In this document: positions 7,495 to 16,318 of the stretch, one piece after another | Layout: each line of letters opens with the position of its first letter | How positions within the stretch are numbered: position 1 is the stretch's first letter | Origin: CAZAOA01 sp964486765 | GTDB taxonomy: Bacteria; Patescibacteriota; UBA1384; XYA2-FULL-43-10 | Reading direction: 5' to 3' | DNA length: 46,902 nucleotides | Assembly (NCBI GenBank): GCA_964486765.1 | Contig: CAZAOA010000006.1 | Location: 1-46,902 of the forward strand | Notes under the pieces: model-generated | The model's database searches: none | What the model saw: only the letters and a program-made list of their open reading frames with translations | Told to the model about the DNA's origin: nothing | Made by a program: the position numbers and the translations under genes

Positions 7495-8496
7495 ATGACG
7501 CCCAATAATATCGAACAACAGAAAGACAATAAAGAGCCCCAAAAGAAAAGAAGTCCATGGGTAGTAGTTTTGGTGGTTGGAATTATATTATTATTCATAA
7601 TAGCAGCAGTTTTTCTCTACTATTATTTTAATCAAGAGTGGCGAGGACGTACTTATAGTTACGAAAATTCGAGGTTTGCCTATAGCGTTGATTACCCGAT
7701 TGATTGGACTCTAGGTGAAGCACCGACCAACAATGACGGTAGAGACATTAGTTCGAATGAAGATGAAGTATTATGTAGCATATACGGTTTTAACAATTCG
7801 TTGACATCGGAAAGTGGCGGCCCTCAATCACTGGACGAATTTGTAGATTGGATGCTTTCAAATGAAGAGATTGATTTAATCGAAAGAAGTGATGTAAAGA
7901 TTGATGAAGCAGATGCCAGGCGTTTGCTATACAACAGTATGGGAAATGTAATGGAAGCAGTTTACACCCTGAACAAAGAAGATGGACTCGGTTTTTGGTG
8001 TAGCTATCCGGATGATAAGATAAGAAAAAAGTACTCAAAAACATTTGAGGGGATGTTTAAAAGTATAAAACTCGATATTGGCGAGAGTGTAGATTTTGGT
8101 GGAGATAATTGTGATGCATTGCTAAGTGGAGTAAGCATTCCCTTAATTGACATGGATACTATTGTCGATGCCAGTTATACTGGTGTTACTATGATCGATA
8201 GAGATAGTTGGGACAGAGAAAAGTTACCAGCAAAAGTTATTGAAAATGAAAACAACGGTTATGTTTGTTACCCGACACCGCTGGAATTTAATAGTGAAGA
8301 GAGCGGGGGTGACGAGTTGAGTCAACCCGAAGTTACAAAAGTCGAATGGCTGTGTGAATTGGAATACGAAGATTTCAAATATATAAATTCAGATGATCCC
8401 GAGAAAGATCTGCTAATATCGAGTGGATATGGTTGCGAAAGTGTCAGCTGTGAAAAAGATGGATTGGATGATTCAGTGCTCTTATGCACGAAGTGA
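7495..8496 (+). CDS. Single-span exported protein with PsbP-like segment
   Basis: A 333-residue protein with a cytosolic basic N-terminus (KKRSPW), a transmembrane helix at about 22-45, then an extracellular part. The segment YENSRFAYSVDYPIDWT resembles the opening strand of PsbP-like and related lipoprotein domains, about 55-200. The remaining C-terminal third has several cysteines (CDALL, YVCYP, WLCELEY, CESVSCEK) that could form disulphides. The gene at 12090-12713 has a comparable segment, so the two may be distant paralogues. The start is only 11 bp beyond the N gap, so its upstream signals may be missing. The function is unknown. It stops at TGA. Confidence 0.7.
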   Translation: MTPNNIEQQKDNKEPQKKRSPWVVVLVVGIILLFIIAAVFLYYYFNQEWRGRTYSYENSRFAYSVDYPIDWTLGEAPTNNDGRDISSNEDEVLCSIYGFNNSLTSESGGPQSLDEFVDWMLSNEEIDLIERSDVKIDEADARRLLYNSMGNVMEAVYTLNKEDGLGFWCSYPDDKIRKKYSKTFEGMFKSIKLDIGESVDFGGDNCDALLSGVSIPLIDMDTIVDASYTGVTMIDRDSWDREKLPAKVIENENNGYVCYPTPLEFNSEESGGDELSQPEVTKVEWLCELEYEDFKYINSDDPEKDLLISSGYGCESVSCEKDGLDDSVLLCTK

Positions 8497-8557
8497 TATA
8501 ACATAGTTCGCGTTTAAAATGGTTTTTTGTAAGTAAATATTAAATTATGGGGGTAAA

Positions 8558-9103
8558 ATGGACTCAATCGAAAAAGGGGTAAAAGTAAAAAGGGATGTAT
8601 TGATTGTTATCATCGCCGTTTTGGTGTTAGGTGCAGGGGCGCTAGGTTATTTGTATTACACTGAAAATCAGGATAAGAAGAATCTTTCTGATGAAAACAA
8701 AGAATTGCAAGATCGTTATGAGGAGATCAATGCAAAGCTTGAGGGAGAAGTTACAGATTTGACTGGCGGTACTGAGTCTCTAACTGGAGAAAAAAGCACG
8801 CTCTCATCAAAAAATGCAACACTAACTAGCCAAAATGCAGATTACGCAGCCGGTATGGTCAAAATTAAAGCCTACAATGATTTTCTAAAGTATTTCAATT
8901 CTGTAATAGAAACTCATGGAGGCTTCTCGGGTTGGACTACTGCAGAATTCAATACCGCACAAGGTTTAGCAAGTGCAACTGGAGATACCAGCTTCGTTGC
9001 AACTGTTGACTGGGCTTGGTATCAGACGTCAATTCCGGCTATTGATAGAATTGTTAGAGTTCAAAAAGAGATCGCTGCAGGGATAGAGGGAGGAATAAAA
9101 TAG
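8558..9103 (+). CDS. Single-span membrane protein with extracellular coiled coil
   Basis: A 181-residue protein with a basic cytosolic start (EKGVKVKRD), a transmembrane helix at about 14-34, then a coiled coil (NLSDENKELQDRYEEINAKL) and a Ser/Thr/Asn-rich heptad stretch to about residue 95. A compact C-terminal helical domain with several Trp follows. GGGGGT precedes the ATG. The GH18 gene begins 4 bp after its stop, so they are probably co-transcribed. It may space or scaffold cell-surface enzymes, but no family was recognised. Confidence 0.7.
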   Translation: MDSIEKGVKVKRDVLIVIIAVLVLGAGALGYLYYTENQDKKNLSDENKELQDRYEEINAKLEGEVTDLTGGTESLTGEKSTLSSKNATLTSQNADYAAGMVKIKAYNDFLKYFNSVIETHGGFSGWTTAEFNTAQGLASATGDTSFVATVDWAWYQTSIPAIDRIVRVQKEIAAGIEGGIK

Positions 9104-9107
9104 AAAA

Positions 9108-10175
9108 ATGAAGATATTGTCCTACATATTGGTTTTCATCATAGGACTGGCCTGCGGGGTTTGGGTGTTTTCGTTGATGACAAGGGGTGCCATACAAGAC
9201 GATGATGATAAAGATCTAAGTGTAGTTAACAATTATTCATTAACACGAGATGTTACAGTTTATATGCCGTGGTGGGATCAAGATAGAGCGTTTGAGACGA
9301 TCAAGCAAAACAAGGACAAGGTCAAATACATAAAAGCTTTTTGGTATGAAGCAAAAAAAGATGGCTCGATCAAAAAATATACTGGTGCCGAAAATGACGA
9401 GATAGAGGAATTTGCAAAGCAAAATAGTATCGGGTTTATTCCGGTCATAAATAATGATTTTTCGGCAGAAACTGCTAAAGAATTAGTTTCCAACTCAGAA
9501 GTATCCGCAAAACATTTAGACAATTTAGTCAATATGGTCCAAGAGAATGAATTTGACGGACTGGAGATTGACTATGAAGGACTTGATGCGGAAGATGGAG
9601 CAAAATTTTCAGCATTTATAGCTAATTTGTCCTCAAGACTGCATCAAAATAATAAAGTTTTACATATTGCAGTTCATGCAAAAACTTCAGATGAGGGGAC
9701 TTGGGACGGTCCGAAAGCTCAGGATTGGAATGTGATCGGAGAAGCCGTAGATCAGGTAAATATTATGGCCTACGACTACAGTTGGGCAACTTCCGAGGCA
9801 GGAAATATTGCCCCTATAAGTTGGATTCAAGAAGTTCTGGATTATGCAGTTACTAAACTGCCTAAAGAAAAAATATCTCTAGGGATCAATTTTTATGGGT
9901 ATGATTGGGTTAAAGAAGCCGGGCAAGATGTGTTGTATGAAGATGTTTTAGAGCTAATCTCAGAGCATAAGCCGACAATATCAACTACAGATGAGTTTGA
10001 AAAAACATTTTTGTATACAAAAGATGATGAGAATCATACTGTGTATTTTGCTGACAGTGAAACTGTAACAAAAAGACTAGAGTTAGTTTCAAAGCATGAT
10101 CTTGGTGGAATAAGTATCTGGCGAGTTGGTGGTGAAGATCCAGCCATTTGGGCTGCGGTTGCAAGCAATTTATAG
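9108..10175 (+). CDS. Membrane-anchored GH18-family glycoside hydrolase (YaaH/chitinase-like)
   Basis: A 355-residue protein with an N-terminal signal anchor at about 1-25 and a TIM-barrel hydrolase. The family 18 signature appears as DGLEIDYE near residues 150-157, with the final Glu as catalytic acid. This variant of DGxDxDxE is like those of spore-cortex-type (YaaH) enzymes. Other barrel strands are visible: VNIMAYDYSW near 218, KISLGINFYGYDW near 253 and GGISIWRVGGEDP near the end. It probably cleaves beta-1,4 GlcNAc-containing polymers such as peptidoglycan glycan or chitin outside the membrane. It directly follows the coiled-coil gene and lies near an M23 peptidase, suggesting a wall-remodelling group. 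The substrate is inferred. Confidence 0.85.
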   Translation: MKILSYILVFIIGLACGVWVFSLMTRGAIQDDDDKDLSVVNNYSLTRDVTVYMPWWDQDRAFETIKQNKDKVKYIKAFWYEAKKDGSIKKYTGAENDEIEEFAKQNSIGFIPVINNDFSAETAKELVSNSEVSAKHLDNLVNMVQENEFDGLEIDYEGLDAEDGAKFSAFIANLSSRLHQNNKVLHIAVHAKTSDEGTWDGPKAQDWNVIGEAVDQVNIMAYDYSWATSEAGNIAPISWIQEVLDYAVTKLPKEKISLGINFYGYDWVKEAGQDVLYEDVLELISEHKPTISTTDEFEKTFLYTKDDENHTVYFADSETVTKRLELVSKHDLGGISIWRVGGEDPAIWAAVASNL

Positions 10176-10328
10176 TTGACCTGAAATATATATGTGCTAC
10201 TGTGTGTACTATCTATTAGGGCACTATTTTATGCGTCCCAAAAAAACCAAAGAAAAATCTGATGATGATTTGGCAAAACTAACACGAGATAGGGGTGAGT
10301 CGTTAGCTTTTTAAAAGTGAATTTAGTG

Positions 10329-10334
10329 TATAAT
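10329..10334 (+). promoter_or_regulatory. -10 box of the M23 gene
   Basis: TATAAT nine bases before ATG 10344, with no Shine-Dalgarno. It lies inside the longer reading frame that could begin at GTG 10317, which supports the ATG start. Upstream, 10176-10316 holds only a doubtful 27-codon ORF (10231-10314). Confidence 0.5.
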
Positions 10335-10343
10335 GAAGTCACT

Positions 10344-11024
10344 ATGAAAGGGATTTGGATAATAGTTATATTGATTCTTATTTTATCCGTGATGGGGGTT
10401 TTGCTTTACTATTCGGGTGGGATAAAAAAGAAAAATGAAGATTCCAACACAGAAGCTTCACACAGTTCCCAAGCTGACAAAGACACAGAATCAGAACAGA
10501 ATGATACAGATATTGGAAGCGAAATATTGAGCGAAAATATCCCACTTAAAAATTGGTCAGAGCGAATTACTAAAAAACCATTTGGAATATTGATCTCACC
10601 AGAAACTTCTCCGGTTCAGCCAGAAAACTTTTCGGGTTATCATACTGGTACTGATTTTGAAATATTTGATTCTGAATTAGAAACCGAGGTTGAAGTCAAA
10701 GCAATTTGTGATGGAGAGGTTGTTGAGAGCAGATACATAAATGGCTATGGAGGAGTAACAACGCAAAGTTGTGATATTGATAATGAAAAAGTTTTAGTTC
10801 TCTATGGACACATCGACATTTCAGATGTTAAATCTAGTATTGGAACTTTAAAAAAGGGAGAAACGATCTCAATTTTAGCAGATGATAATAGCTATTTTTC
10901 TGATAAAGAGAGAAAACATCTGCATCTTGGCATAATTGATTCACAGACTATTAATTACAAGGGTTATGTTGAATCGGAGAGCTTATTGGTCAACTGGCTA
11001 GATTTTGAGAAATTAGACAGATAA
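10344..11024 (+). CDS. Membrane-anchored M23-type (LytM-like) peptidase domain protein
   Basis: From ATG 10344 the product has 226 residues: a transmembrane helix at about 2-22, an Asn/Ser/Asp/Glu-rich linker to about 60, then a lysostaphin-type domain. The zinc-site pattern is present: HTGTD near 99-103 (HxxxD), YGHIDISD near 160, and HLHLG near 192 (HxH). Peptidases of this family cut peptide cross-links of peptidoglycan. The domain is short and the sequence diverged, so a non-catalytic role remains possible. It sits between the GH18 hydrolase and the second phosphoesterase. The transcript is probably leaderless or nearly so. Confidence 0.75.
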   Translation: MKGIWIIVILILILSVMGVLLYYSGGIKKKNEDSNTEASHSSQADKDTESEQNDTDIGSEILSENIPLKNWSERITKKPFGILISPETSPVQPENFSGYHTGTDFEIFDSELETEVEVKAICDGEVVESRYINGYGGVTTQSCDIDNEKVLVLYGHIDISDVKSSIGTLKKGETISILADDNSYFSDKERKHLHLGIIDSQTINYKGYVESESLLVNWLDFEKLDR

Positions 11025-11058
11025 TTTATAATATAAATGTAATTAATTTGGAGGGGAG

Positions 11059-11940
11059 ATGAGAACTCTAAGAATAGTTATTTTGGTTATTTTGGTTTTG
11101 GCTGGTGCAGCTGGGACTTATTATTATTACGATCAGAACCAACAATCTAAAGATGAATTAAATGTTTTGAAGCCAGATGCTGGTGAAATTGGTTCTGACA
11201 CAAAGAAAGTTGTTGTTTACGGTGATACTCGAACTGGAGATGATGAACACCGTTCAATTATTGCCCAAATAAAAGAACAAGCTCCATACGCAATTTTCCA
11301 TACTGGTGACTTGGTTGATGATGGTGATGTGGCGTCGCAGTGGGATACATTTAACGAGATAACAGTAAATCTTTTCAAAGACAGATGGTTTTATTCAACT
11401 CTTGGCAATCACGAAAAAAATTCTGACAATTATTTTGAAAACTTCGTACTTCCTGGAAATGAGCGATACTATTCTGTAAATATTGGAAACGTTCACTATA
11501 TAGTTTTGGATTCTAACTTTAAGATAGCTTCAGGATCGGACCAGTACATTTGGGCTGAGGCAGATCTAAAAAATGCTGCAACTAAGTCTGACTTTCAAGT
11601 GGTTGTAATGCACCATCCACCTTATTCGACTGGAGCACACGGTGATGACGAGGGCGAAATGAGGACAAAGATTGTTCCGCTATTGGAAAAATACGGGGTG
11701 GATCTGGTTTTTTCTGGTCACGATCACAGTTATGAGCGGGCAGACAACAACAACATAGTTTACATTGTCGCAGGAGGCGGAGGAGCACCACTTTATCCTC
11801 AAAAATTTGAAAAAGAGTACTCAAAACTCTTTATGGAGACGCTCAATTACTGTGTAATAGAGATGGATGGTGAAAATTTAGCAATGACAGCATATAATGA
11901 AAAATCAGAAGTGATTGATAAGGTTATTATCAAGAAGTAA
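11059..11940 (+). CDS. Membrane-anchored metallophosphoesterase
   Basis: A 293-residue calcineurin-like phosphoesterase with an N-terminal transmembrane helix (about 4-22) and an extracellular catalytic domain. All motifs are intact: VYGDTRTG, HTGDLVDDGD, LGNHEKN, MHHPPYS and SGHDHSYERAD, which supply the two-metal site and catalytic His. It resembles purple-acid-type and other secreted phosphoesterases. Homologue of the gene at 5801-6799, which has lost the GNHE histidine. A strong Shine-Dalgarno (GGAGGGGAG) precedes the ATG, and TATAAT lies about 30 bp upstream. The substrate is unknown; release of phosphate from external nucleotides or polymers is plausible for an auxotrophic cell. Confidence 0.88.
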   Translation: MRTLRIVILVILVLAGAAGTYYYYDQNQQSKDELNVLKPDAGEIGSDTKKVVVYGDTRTGDDEHRSIIAQIKEQAPYAIFHTGDLVDDGDVASQWDTFNEITVNLFKDRWFYSTLGNHEKNSDNYFENFVLPGNERYYSVNIGNVHYIVLDSNFKIASGSDQYIWAEADLKNAATKSDFQVVVMHHPPYSTGAHGDDEGEMRTKIVPLLEKYGVDLVFSGHDHSYERADNNNIVYIVAGGGGAPLYPQKFEKEYSKLFMETLNYCVIEMDGENLAMTAYNEKSEVIDKVIIKK

Positions 11941-12089
11941 TTATCCCTCGCTAAAATACCTGTCTGCCGACAGGCAGGCAAATTTAACGAAAGTACAAAT
12001 TAGAGAGCAAACTTTAGTTTGGATGATGAAACGAATTCAGAATGACAAAATATTAATATTATACAACCCACCCAAAGCACAAGAGCGCA

Positions 12090-12713
12090 TTGAAGGCGGG
12101 TAGAGAGGACTCTATAAAACCAATTTGGACAATAATTATTACCGTAATTATTACGGCTGGATTAGTCGGTGGTGGTGGGTATTATTACCTCAACCAAAAA
12201 GCAGAAGATGAAAAGGCAGTACTTCAAGAGCAAATCGATGTTTTGCTCGATCAAGTTACATTGTTGAAGAAAACATCGACGGCTACAACAACGGATGACT
12301 CAACTTCAAGTTCATCGTCTGCAACATCAAGCACTTCTGATGATTGGAAAGTATATACAAACTCCACATACAATTTTACAATCACTTTTACCGATTTGTG
12401 GTCAAGGTATGATATCGCTGCTGAAAAATTGACTGGTTCGGAGTATATTTATTGGGTTTATGTGCCTACTACCGACGAATCATATAGTTTCGACAAGCCT
12501 GGTTACGTAGCTCCAATCGCTATTAGTGTATTCACTCTTGATCAGTGGGCGTCTGTATCTGCCACAGAAGGACCAAAACCCACTAAAACTGATGAAAATG
12601 ACACATATGTTTTGGCATATTCAACCTGGCAGGATGCACCAACGGATTTAGTCGATAATGGTCTTGCTGATGAAGTTGCAACAGTTGCCAAAACTGCAAA
12701 ATTTACTGATTAG
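12090..12713 (+). CDS. Single-span exported protein, PsbP-like C-terminal domain possible
   Basis: A 207-residue protein with a short basic N-terminus, a transmembrane helix at about 10-32 ending GGGGYYY, a coiled coil (KAVLQEQIDVLLDQVTLLKK), a Ser/Thr-rich linker and a domain from about 84 starting WKVYTNSTYNFTITF. That start resembles the segment in the protein at 7495-8496. There is no in-frame ATG before the helix, so TTG 12090 is the likely start, with only a weak upstream Shine-Dalgarno. Confidence in the exact start is low. The function is unknown. Confidence 0.65.
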   Translation: MKAGREDSIKPIWTIIITVIITAGLVGGGGYYYLNQKAEDEKAVLQEQIDVLLDQVTLLKKTSTATTTDDSTSSSSSATSSTSDDWKVYTNSTYNFTITFTDLWSRYDIAAEKLTGSEYIYWVYVPTTDESYSFDKPGYVAPIAISVFTLDQWASVSATEGPKPTKTDENDTYVLAYSTWQDAPTDLVDNGLADEVATVAKTAKFTD

Positions 12714-12736
12714 TGACCAAATCTATCAATTTTGTT

Positions 12737-12768
12737 TAATCGGCTCAACGAATTCGTTGAGCCGATTA
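12737..12768. repeat. Perfect 32-bp palindrome
   Basis: TAATCGGCTCAACGAA followed at once by its exact reverse complement. There is no T-run, so it is not a standard terminator. A related hairpin, ATCGACTCAA with TTGAGCCGAT, lies at 24376-24402 after nrdG. The rest of 12714-12977 holds the csoR promoter, AT-rich tagaatac-type filler and a small TCCTGAA/TTCAGGA hairpin near 12941-12960. Confidence 0.8.
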
Positions 12769-12830
12769 GAGTATATAAGCAGTACCAGACACATTAATTG
12801 TACTATATAATAACTAATACGAGCTATATC

Positions 12831-12863
12831 TTGACATATCCCCCTGGGGGGGATTATTATAGT
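12831..12863 (+). promoter_or_regulatory. csoR-copA promoter with embedded CsoR-type G-tract operator
   Basis: TTGACA (12831-12836) and TATTAT (12855-12860) flank a spacer holding the near-palindrome ATCCCCC-T-GGGGGGGAT. CsoR-family operators are G/C-tract palindromes of this kind. A repressor bound here would cover the spacer of the promoter and is the likely copper switch of the operon. Confidence 0.75.
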
Positions 12864-12977
12864 ATTAAGAATAGTATTTAGAATACAGTATACAGTATGT
12901 AGGAAATGAGTTATTGAATGTAGAATTAATTATTATTGGATCCTGAATTCCGTTCAGGATGACAGACAAGGAGAGTC

Positions 12978-13244
12978 ATGAAAGCACCAAAAGATAGGGC
13001 AAATCACAGAATAAAAATTATTAAAGGACATTTCAAAAAAATTGAGCAGATGATTGAAGATGATCGATACTGTATGGATATAATAGTACAGAGTTTGGCG
13101 GCGCAAAAATCTCTTGCAAGTTTAAATAAATTGCTTTTAGAGAATCATTTGAAGTGCTGTATTTCGGATAAGTTTAAAAATGGCGAAGACGACGAAGCGA
13201 TAGAGGAGTTAATAAAATTGTATGATTTAAGTGGAAGGGGCTAG
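12978..13244 (+). CDS. csoR: CsoR-family copper-sensing repressor
   Basis: An 88-residue all-helical DUF156 protein. The Cu(I) ligand set is present in the expected order: Cys32 (RYC), His57 and Cys61 (HLKCC), matching the C-H-C triad of CsoR. In this family apo-protein binds a G-tract operator and Cu(I) releases it. AAGGAGAG precedes the ATG. Its stop codon abuts the ATG of the copper ATPase with no gap, so the two are translationally coupled. The operator lies in its own promoter at 12831-12863. Confidence 0.92.
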   Translation: MKAPKDRANHRIKIIKGHFKKIEQMIEDDRYCMDIIVQSLAAQKSLASLNKLLLENHLKCCISDKFKNGEDDEAIEELIKLYDLSGRG

Positions 13245-15491
13245 ATGAAACACAAAGCAAATCTAGAGATTACCGGTATGCACTGCGCAAGTTGTAGTGT
13301 TCAGATTGAAAATAGGTTAAAAAAGATGGATGGGATTGAATCAATATCTGTGAATTATGCAAATGCAAGTGCAAATGTTGAATTTGATACAAAAAAGATC
13401 GATTTAGCAAAGATAAAAGCAGAATTCAAGGAACTTGGTTATGAGGCAACAGGATCTGAAGAAATGATCGGTGGCGATATGGATAGTATGGATCATAGTA
13501 AGATGAATCATAATGGTGAAGATCATTCTATGCACGCAAAAGCAGAGGGCAAGGCAGAGATTAAAAAACGATTGTATAAGATAGTCTTCTCGGCAGTTGT
13601 TGGAATTTTGATGTTGGTAATGATGATGATTTTAAAACTCGATTCACTTACTTTCAAATACATTTATCTGGTGGCAACACTATTTGTGATGATCTTTTCC
13701 GGTGCGGAGTTTTACAAAGTTGGAATTCCTAATTTTGTAAAACATGGAATGGCCACTATGGACACCTTGATAGCCCTGGGCACTCTCTCTGCATTTTTGT
13801 ATTCATCATATGTCGTCATATTTTTGTCTGAAGGTGCAATCTATTTCGAAACGGCTGTATTTATTATTGCACTTATTTTGCTCGGTCGTTATCTTGAAGC
13901 ATTGGCGAAATCAAGAGCATCTGACGCCATTTCAAAACTTTTAGAACTTGGAGCGAAAGAAGCAAGAGTTTTAAAAAACAAAAAAGAAGTTATGGTTCCG
14001 ATTGATCAGGTAATAGTCGGCGATATTATTGTAGTCAAACCCAGAGAAAAGGTTCCGACTGACGGAGAAGTAGTTTTCGGCTCTACATCTGTAGATGAAT
14101 CAATCGTTACAGGTGAATCTGTCCCAGTTGAAAAAATGATCGGTGATAAAGTGATTGGCGCTTCAGTAAACCAATCCGGGGCGTTTAAATTCAGAGCTAC
14201 AAATGTTGGTTCAAATACGATGTTGTCCCAGATTGCCAAGTTAGTAAAGGAGGCTCAGGGCTCAAAAGCACCGATTCAACGCATTGTAGATAAAGTTTCA
14301 CTTTACTTTGTTTGGGGAGTAATTATTGTCGCTATCCTTACATTTGTTGTCTGGTTTTTTGTTTTAGGAAATACATTTGTTATTTCACTTATCCCTGCCG
14401 TTACAGTTCTTATCATAGCTTGCCCTTGTGCTTTAGGTCTTGCTACGCCGATGTCTATAATTGTTGGAACTGGAAAGGGCGCAGCAGAGGGAATACTGAT
14501 TAAAAATGCCGAATCTTTAGAAAAAATTAGTAAAGTTAAAACTATTGTTTTTGATAAAACTGGAACAATCACAGAAGGCAAACCAACCGTAAATCAAGTA
14601 ATGTTCGATAAGAGTAGCGATCTAGGTGAGAAAAAGATTCTAGAATTTGCGGGATCGGTTGAGAATTCTTCTGAACATCCACTTGCTCTTGCAGTGGTCA
14701 ACTTCGTAAAAGAGAAAAACATAATGATCAAGGATGCAGATAAATTCGACTCCGAAAGGGGAGCAGGGGCAAAAGCAGAGGTTTTGGGGAAAGAGGTTAT
14801 GGTTGGGAAGTTAGATTATCTTTTAAAAAACAAAGCAAGTATTGATCAAAAACTTGAGAGCGATGCAAAGGCACTTCAAGAAAAAGGCAATACGGTTATC
14901 TATCTTTCAGTCGATAAAACGGTTGTGGCAATTTTCTCAATTTCCGATAACATTAAAAAAAGTTCGAAAGATGTCATAAAACTTCTTCATAAAAAAGGAA
15001 TTGAGTCTGTTCTTTTAACAGGGGACAATACTTCAATTGCAAACAAGGTAGCAAAAAGTGTAGGGATAGATAAAGTTTACGCAGAGGTCTCTCCAAAAGA
15101 AAAATTAGAGATTATAAAAGATATTAAAAAAGATTTGCCAGAAGAAAAACTTGTTTCAATGGTGGGCGATGGAGTGAACGATGCCCCAGCGCTTGCTGTA
15201 GCTGATGTAGGGCTTGCGATGTGAACTGGGACAGACGTGGCCATAGAGGCCGGAGATGTAGTTTGAGTTCACGGGGATTTACTTAAAGCAACCGAAGCTA
15301 TCGCATTGTCTTCTGCCACTAATTCGAACATAAAGCAAAATCTGTTTTGGGCATTTTTTTATAACACAGTTGCAATTCCGATTGCAGTTTTTGGATTGCT
15401 CAATCCGATCATTGCATCTGGAGCAATGGCATTTTCGTCGATTTCAGTAGTATTAAATGCACTCAGGCTTAAAAAAACTAAATTAAAATAA
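13245..15491 (+). pseudogene. copA: CopA-type P1B copper ATPase interrupted by two in-frame TGA codons
   Basis: Exports Cu(I) across the membrane using ATP. Read through, the frame is 748 codons and complete: an HMA domain with GMHCASC (14 and 17 are Cys), a His/Met-rich linker near 79-103, the TM bundle with the CPC ion site in ACPCALGLATP (about 392), the phosphorylation motif DKTGT (about 436), SEHPLA, and GDGVNDAPALAVADVG. TGA interrupts it at codon 660 (15222-15224) and 674 (15264-15266), before the last two helices, yet the same frame continues intact to 15491. Conserved residues there are usually Gly (AM-G-TGTDVA) and Leu or Ile, each one base away from TGA (GGA, TTA). Options are consensus errors, recent inactivation or recoding. 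Confidence 0.8.
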
Positions 15492-15503
15492 GAAAGGGTA
15501 TAT

Positions 15504-15785
15504 ATGATGGGATTTGGAATTGGAAATATGATGGGGTCGCTCAGTCCATTTTGGATGGTATTATCTTTTGCGTTGATGATCACACTAATATTGGGAGTAG
15601 TTATAACAATTCTAGGAATTGTAAAATATTCTGATGACAAGAAAGAAGGAAAACTTATGGTTTGGGGAATTGCTCTTTTATTAGTACCACTACTAGTTTG
15701 GGGGATAGTAATGACTACAAGCTCAAACGATTTGTTTGATTCAAATCATAATATAGATAATTACAATATGATGACGAATTATTAA
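15504..15785 (+). CDS. Small Met-rich two-span membrane protein in the copper operon
   Basis: A 93-residue protein with two transmembrane helices (about 17-39 and 50-70) and Met-rich ends (MMGFGIGNMMGS and NYNMMTNY). Methionine clusters can bind Cu(I), and the gene lies 12 bp after copA, so a role in copper handling is plausible but inferred. AGAAAGG precedes the ATG at 15504, with a second ATG beside it. It resembles the short SHOCT-less membrane proteins often found next to copper genes. No defined family was recognised. Confidence 0.7.
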   Translation: MMGFGIGNMMGSLSPFWMVLSFALMITLILGVVITILGIVKYSDDKKEGKLMVWGIALLLVPLLVWGIVMTTSSNDLFDSNHNIDNYNMMTNY

Positions 15786-15811
15786 TAAATAATGAGGGAA
15801 TAAGGAGAAAG

Positions 15812-16318
15812 ATGGAGAGCACAGACAAGTGGGTAATCGGCATTATAGTCGCGATATTGTTGATAATAGTTTTCGGGATAGGGGTAGCTTATAGCTTAAA
15901 TACGAAAAAAGACAAAGTGTTAACCGAGTATTCTGAAACAGATGCAGAGAAGCCCAGCATTGCTTTCGATAAATTTGAGCATGATTTTGGTAACCTGACA
16001 CCGACATCAGTTGAGTCAACGGTTTTTATGATTAAAAATACGGGGCAAAAGCCTTTGAAAATTACTGATTTTAAAACTTCTTGCGGTTGCACTTCTGTTG
16101 TTGTTACCATAAATGGAGAAAAAAGCTCGAAGTTTTCTATGCACACAAATTCAAGTTGGATAGGGGAGATTGTGCCAGGAAGCAATGCAGAAATCGAAGT
16201 AACTTATGATGCTGCAGTACATCCAGCAGAGGGAGATGTTGAACGATTTTTATACTTCAATTCAAATGATCCAACTAACCCAAATCCAGAACTTAGCATT
16301 AAACTTCACATCGAATGA
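15812..16318 (+). CDS. Membrane-anchored DUF1573 protein
   Basis: A 168-residue protein with a transmembrane helix at about 9-29 and an extracellular Ig-like DUF1573 domain. Recognisable parts are FDKFEHDFGNL, IKNTGQKPLKITDFKTSCGCTSV and the closing strands FYFNSNDP/ELSIKLHIE. The Cys-Gly-Cys pair could bind metal or form a redox-active disulphide. The stop overlaps the CcdA start by four bases (ATGA), so it is coupled to a thiol-transport protein, which makes it a plausible partner for CcdA or a copper-linked redox protein. AAGGAGAAAG precedes the ATG. The biochemical role of the family is not settled. Confidence 0.88.
   Translation: MESTDKWVIGIIVAILLIIVFGIGVAYSLNTKKDKVLTEYSETDAEKPSIAFDKFEHDFGNLTPTSVESTVFMIKNTGQKPLKITDFKTSCGCTSVVVTINGEKSSKFSMHTNSSWIGEIVPGSNAEIEVTYDAAVHPAEGDVERFLYFNSNDPTNPNPELSIKLHIE

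Noticed and set aside
10231..10314. 27-codon ORF starting MRPKKTKEK
   Set aside because: No ribosome binding site, no recognisable domain, very short. It could be a remnant but cannot be supported.
13245..15491. Selenocysteine or genome-wide TGA=Gly recoding
   Set aside because: Cys or Sec is not expected at either position and no SECIS-like stem is evident. TGA ends many neighbouring genes, including in an ATGA overlap, so a global reassignment is not supported.
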